From Armatimonadota bacterium (GTDB lineage: Bacteria; Armatimonadota; DTGP01; JAHWJO01): DNA of 6,011 nt. The position numbers and the translations under genes were made by a program. The notes under the pieces were generated by a model. That model had not been told where the DNA came from and ran no database searches. It saw only the letters and a program-made list of their open reading frames with translations. The stretch covers positions 1-6,011 of the forward strand of contig JAHWJO010000316.1 in the NCBI GenBank assembly GCA_019348365.1, written 5' to 3'. Positions 5,955 to 6,011 of the stretch are shown in pieces (within the stretch, counting starts at the first letter, position 1; every line of letters begins with the position of its first letter).

Positions 5955-6011
5955 AACGTTAGGGGTTGAACGTTGAACGTTCCCATCCGTTGGAGGTGAA
6001 CGTTCAACGTT
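5955..6011. repeat. AACGTT-rich repeat with a 14-bp perfect inverted repeat at the window edge
   Basis: Five AACGTT hexamers lie in 57 bases (5955, 5969, 5976, 5999, 6006). AACGTTGAACGTTC (5969-5982) and GAACGTTCAACGTT (5998-6011) are exact reverse complements around a 15-nt spacer, and the repeat may continue past the edge. It lies about 50 bp after the ATP-grasp stop codon, so it could act as a transcript-end hairpin, although no T-run is visible. It may instead be an interspersed low-complexity repeat. Confidence 0.6.

Noticed and set aside
4634..6007. Minus-strand open frame of 457 codons opposite the ATP-grasp gene
   Set aside because: It is a by-product of high third-position GC in the real gene, rich in His, Arg, Gly and Val, and runs through the AACGTT repeat.

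Overview
This window looks like chromosomal DNA from a GC-rich, Gram-negative-type environmental bacterium. The coding DNA is clearly G/C-biased at third codon positions. The secreted multidomain protein (PA14, jelly-roll and Fn3-like modules) together with a structured intergenic repeat would fit Armatimonadota, Planctomycetota, Verrucomicrobiota or a similar lineage. No marker gene is present, so this placement is a weak inference.

Layout. (1) Positions 1-3434, minus strand: one uninterrupted reading frame of at least 1144 codons that runs off the left edge. It encodes an exported protein with a Sec signal peptide, two PA14 domains, Fn3-like and carboxypeptidase-regulatory-like beta-sandwiches, two galactose-binding/jelly-roll-like modules and a terminal Fn3 domain. 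No catalytic domain is visible in the part present. (2) Positions 3435-4675: a divergent intergenic region of about 1.24 kb without a convincing gene. Its left half (3435-4106) is of lower GC and carries three GGTACAA motifs, two of them in 21-bp direct repeats. Its middle (4111-4454) is a dense cluster of nested repeats: four copies of an ACAGGACTTA-type end sequence, a 93-bp palindromic unit predicted to fold into a perfect three-way junction, a 31-bp-arm inverted repeat with the widespread TTCTGAGCGAAGCGAAGAATC core, and a degenerate 21-bp tandem repeat. (3) Positions 4676-5917, plus strand: a complete 413-residue ATP-grasp ligase with an excellent Shine-Dalgarno sequence and a GTG start. 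(4) Positions 5918-6011: a short AACGTT-rich tail ending in a 14-bp perfect inverted repeat that reaches the window edge.

The two genes diverge and show no evident functional link. The strongest unexplained signal is the nested repeat cluster at 4111-4454. It looks like a non-autonomous mobile or REP-type composite rather than a gene, and it generates spurious small reading frames.
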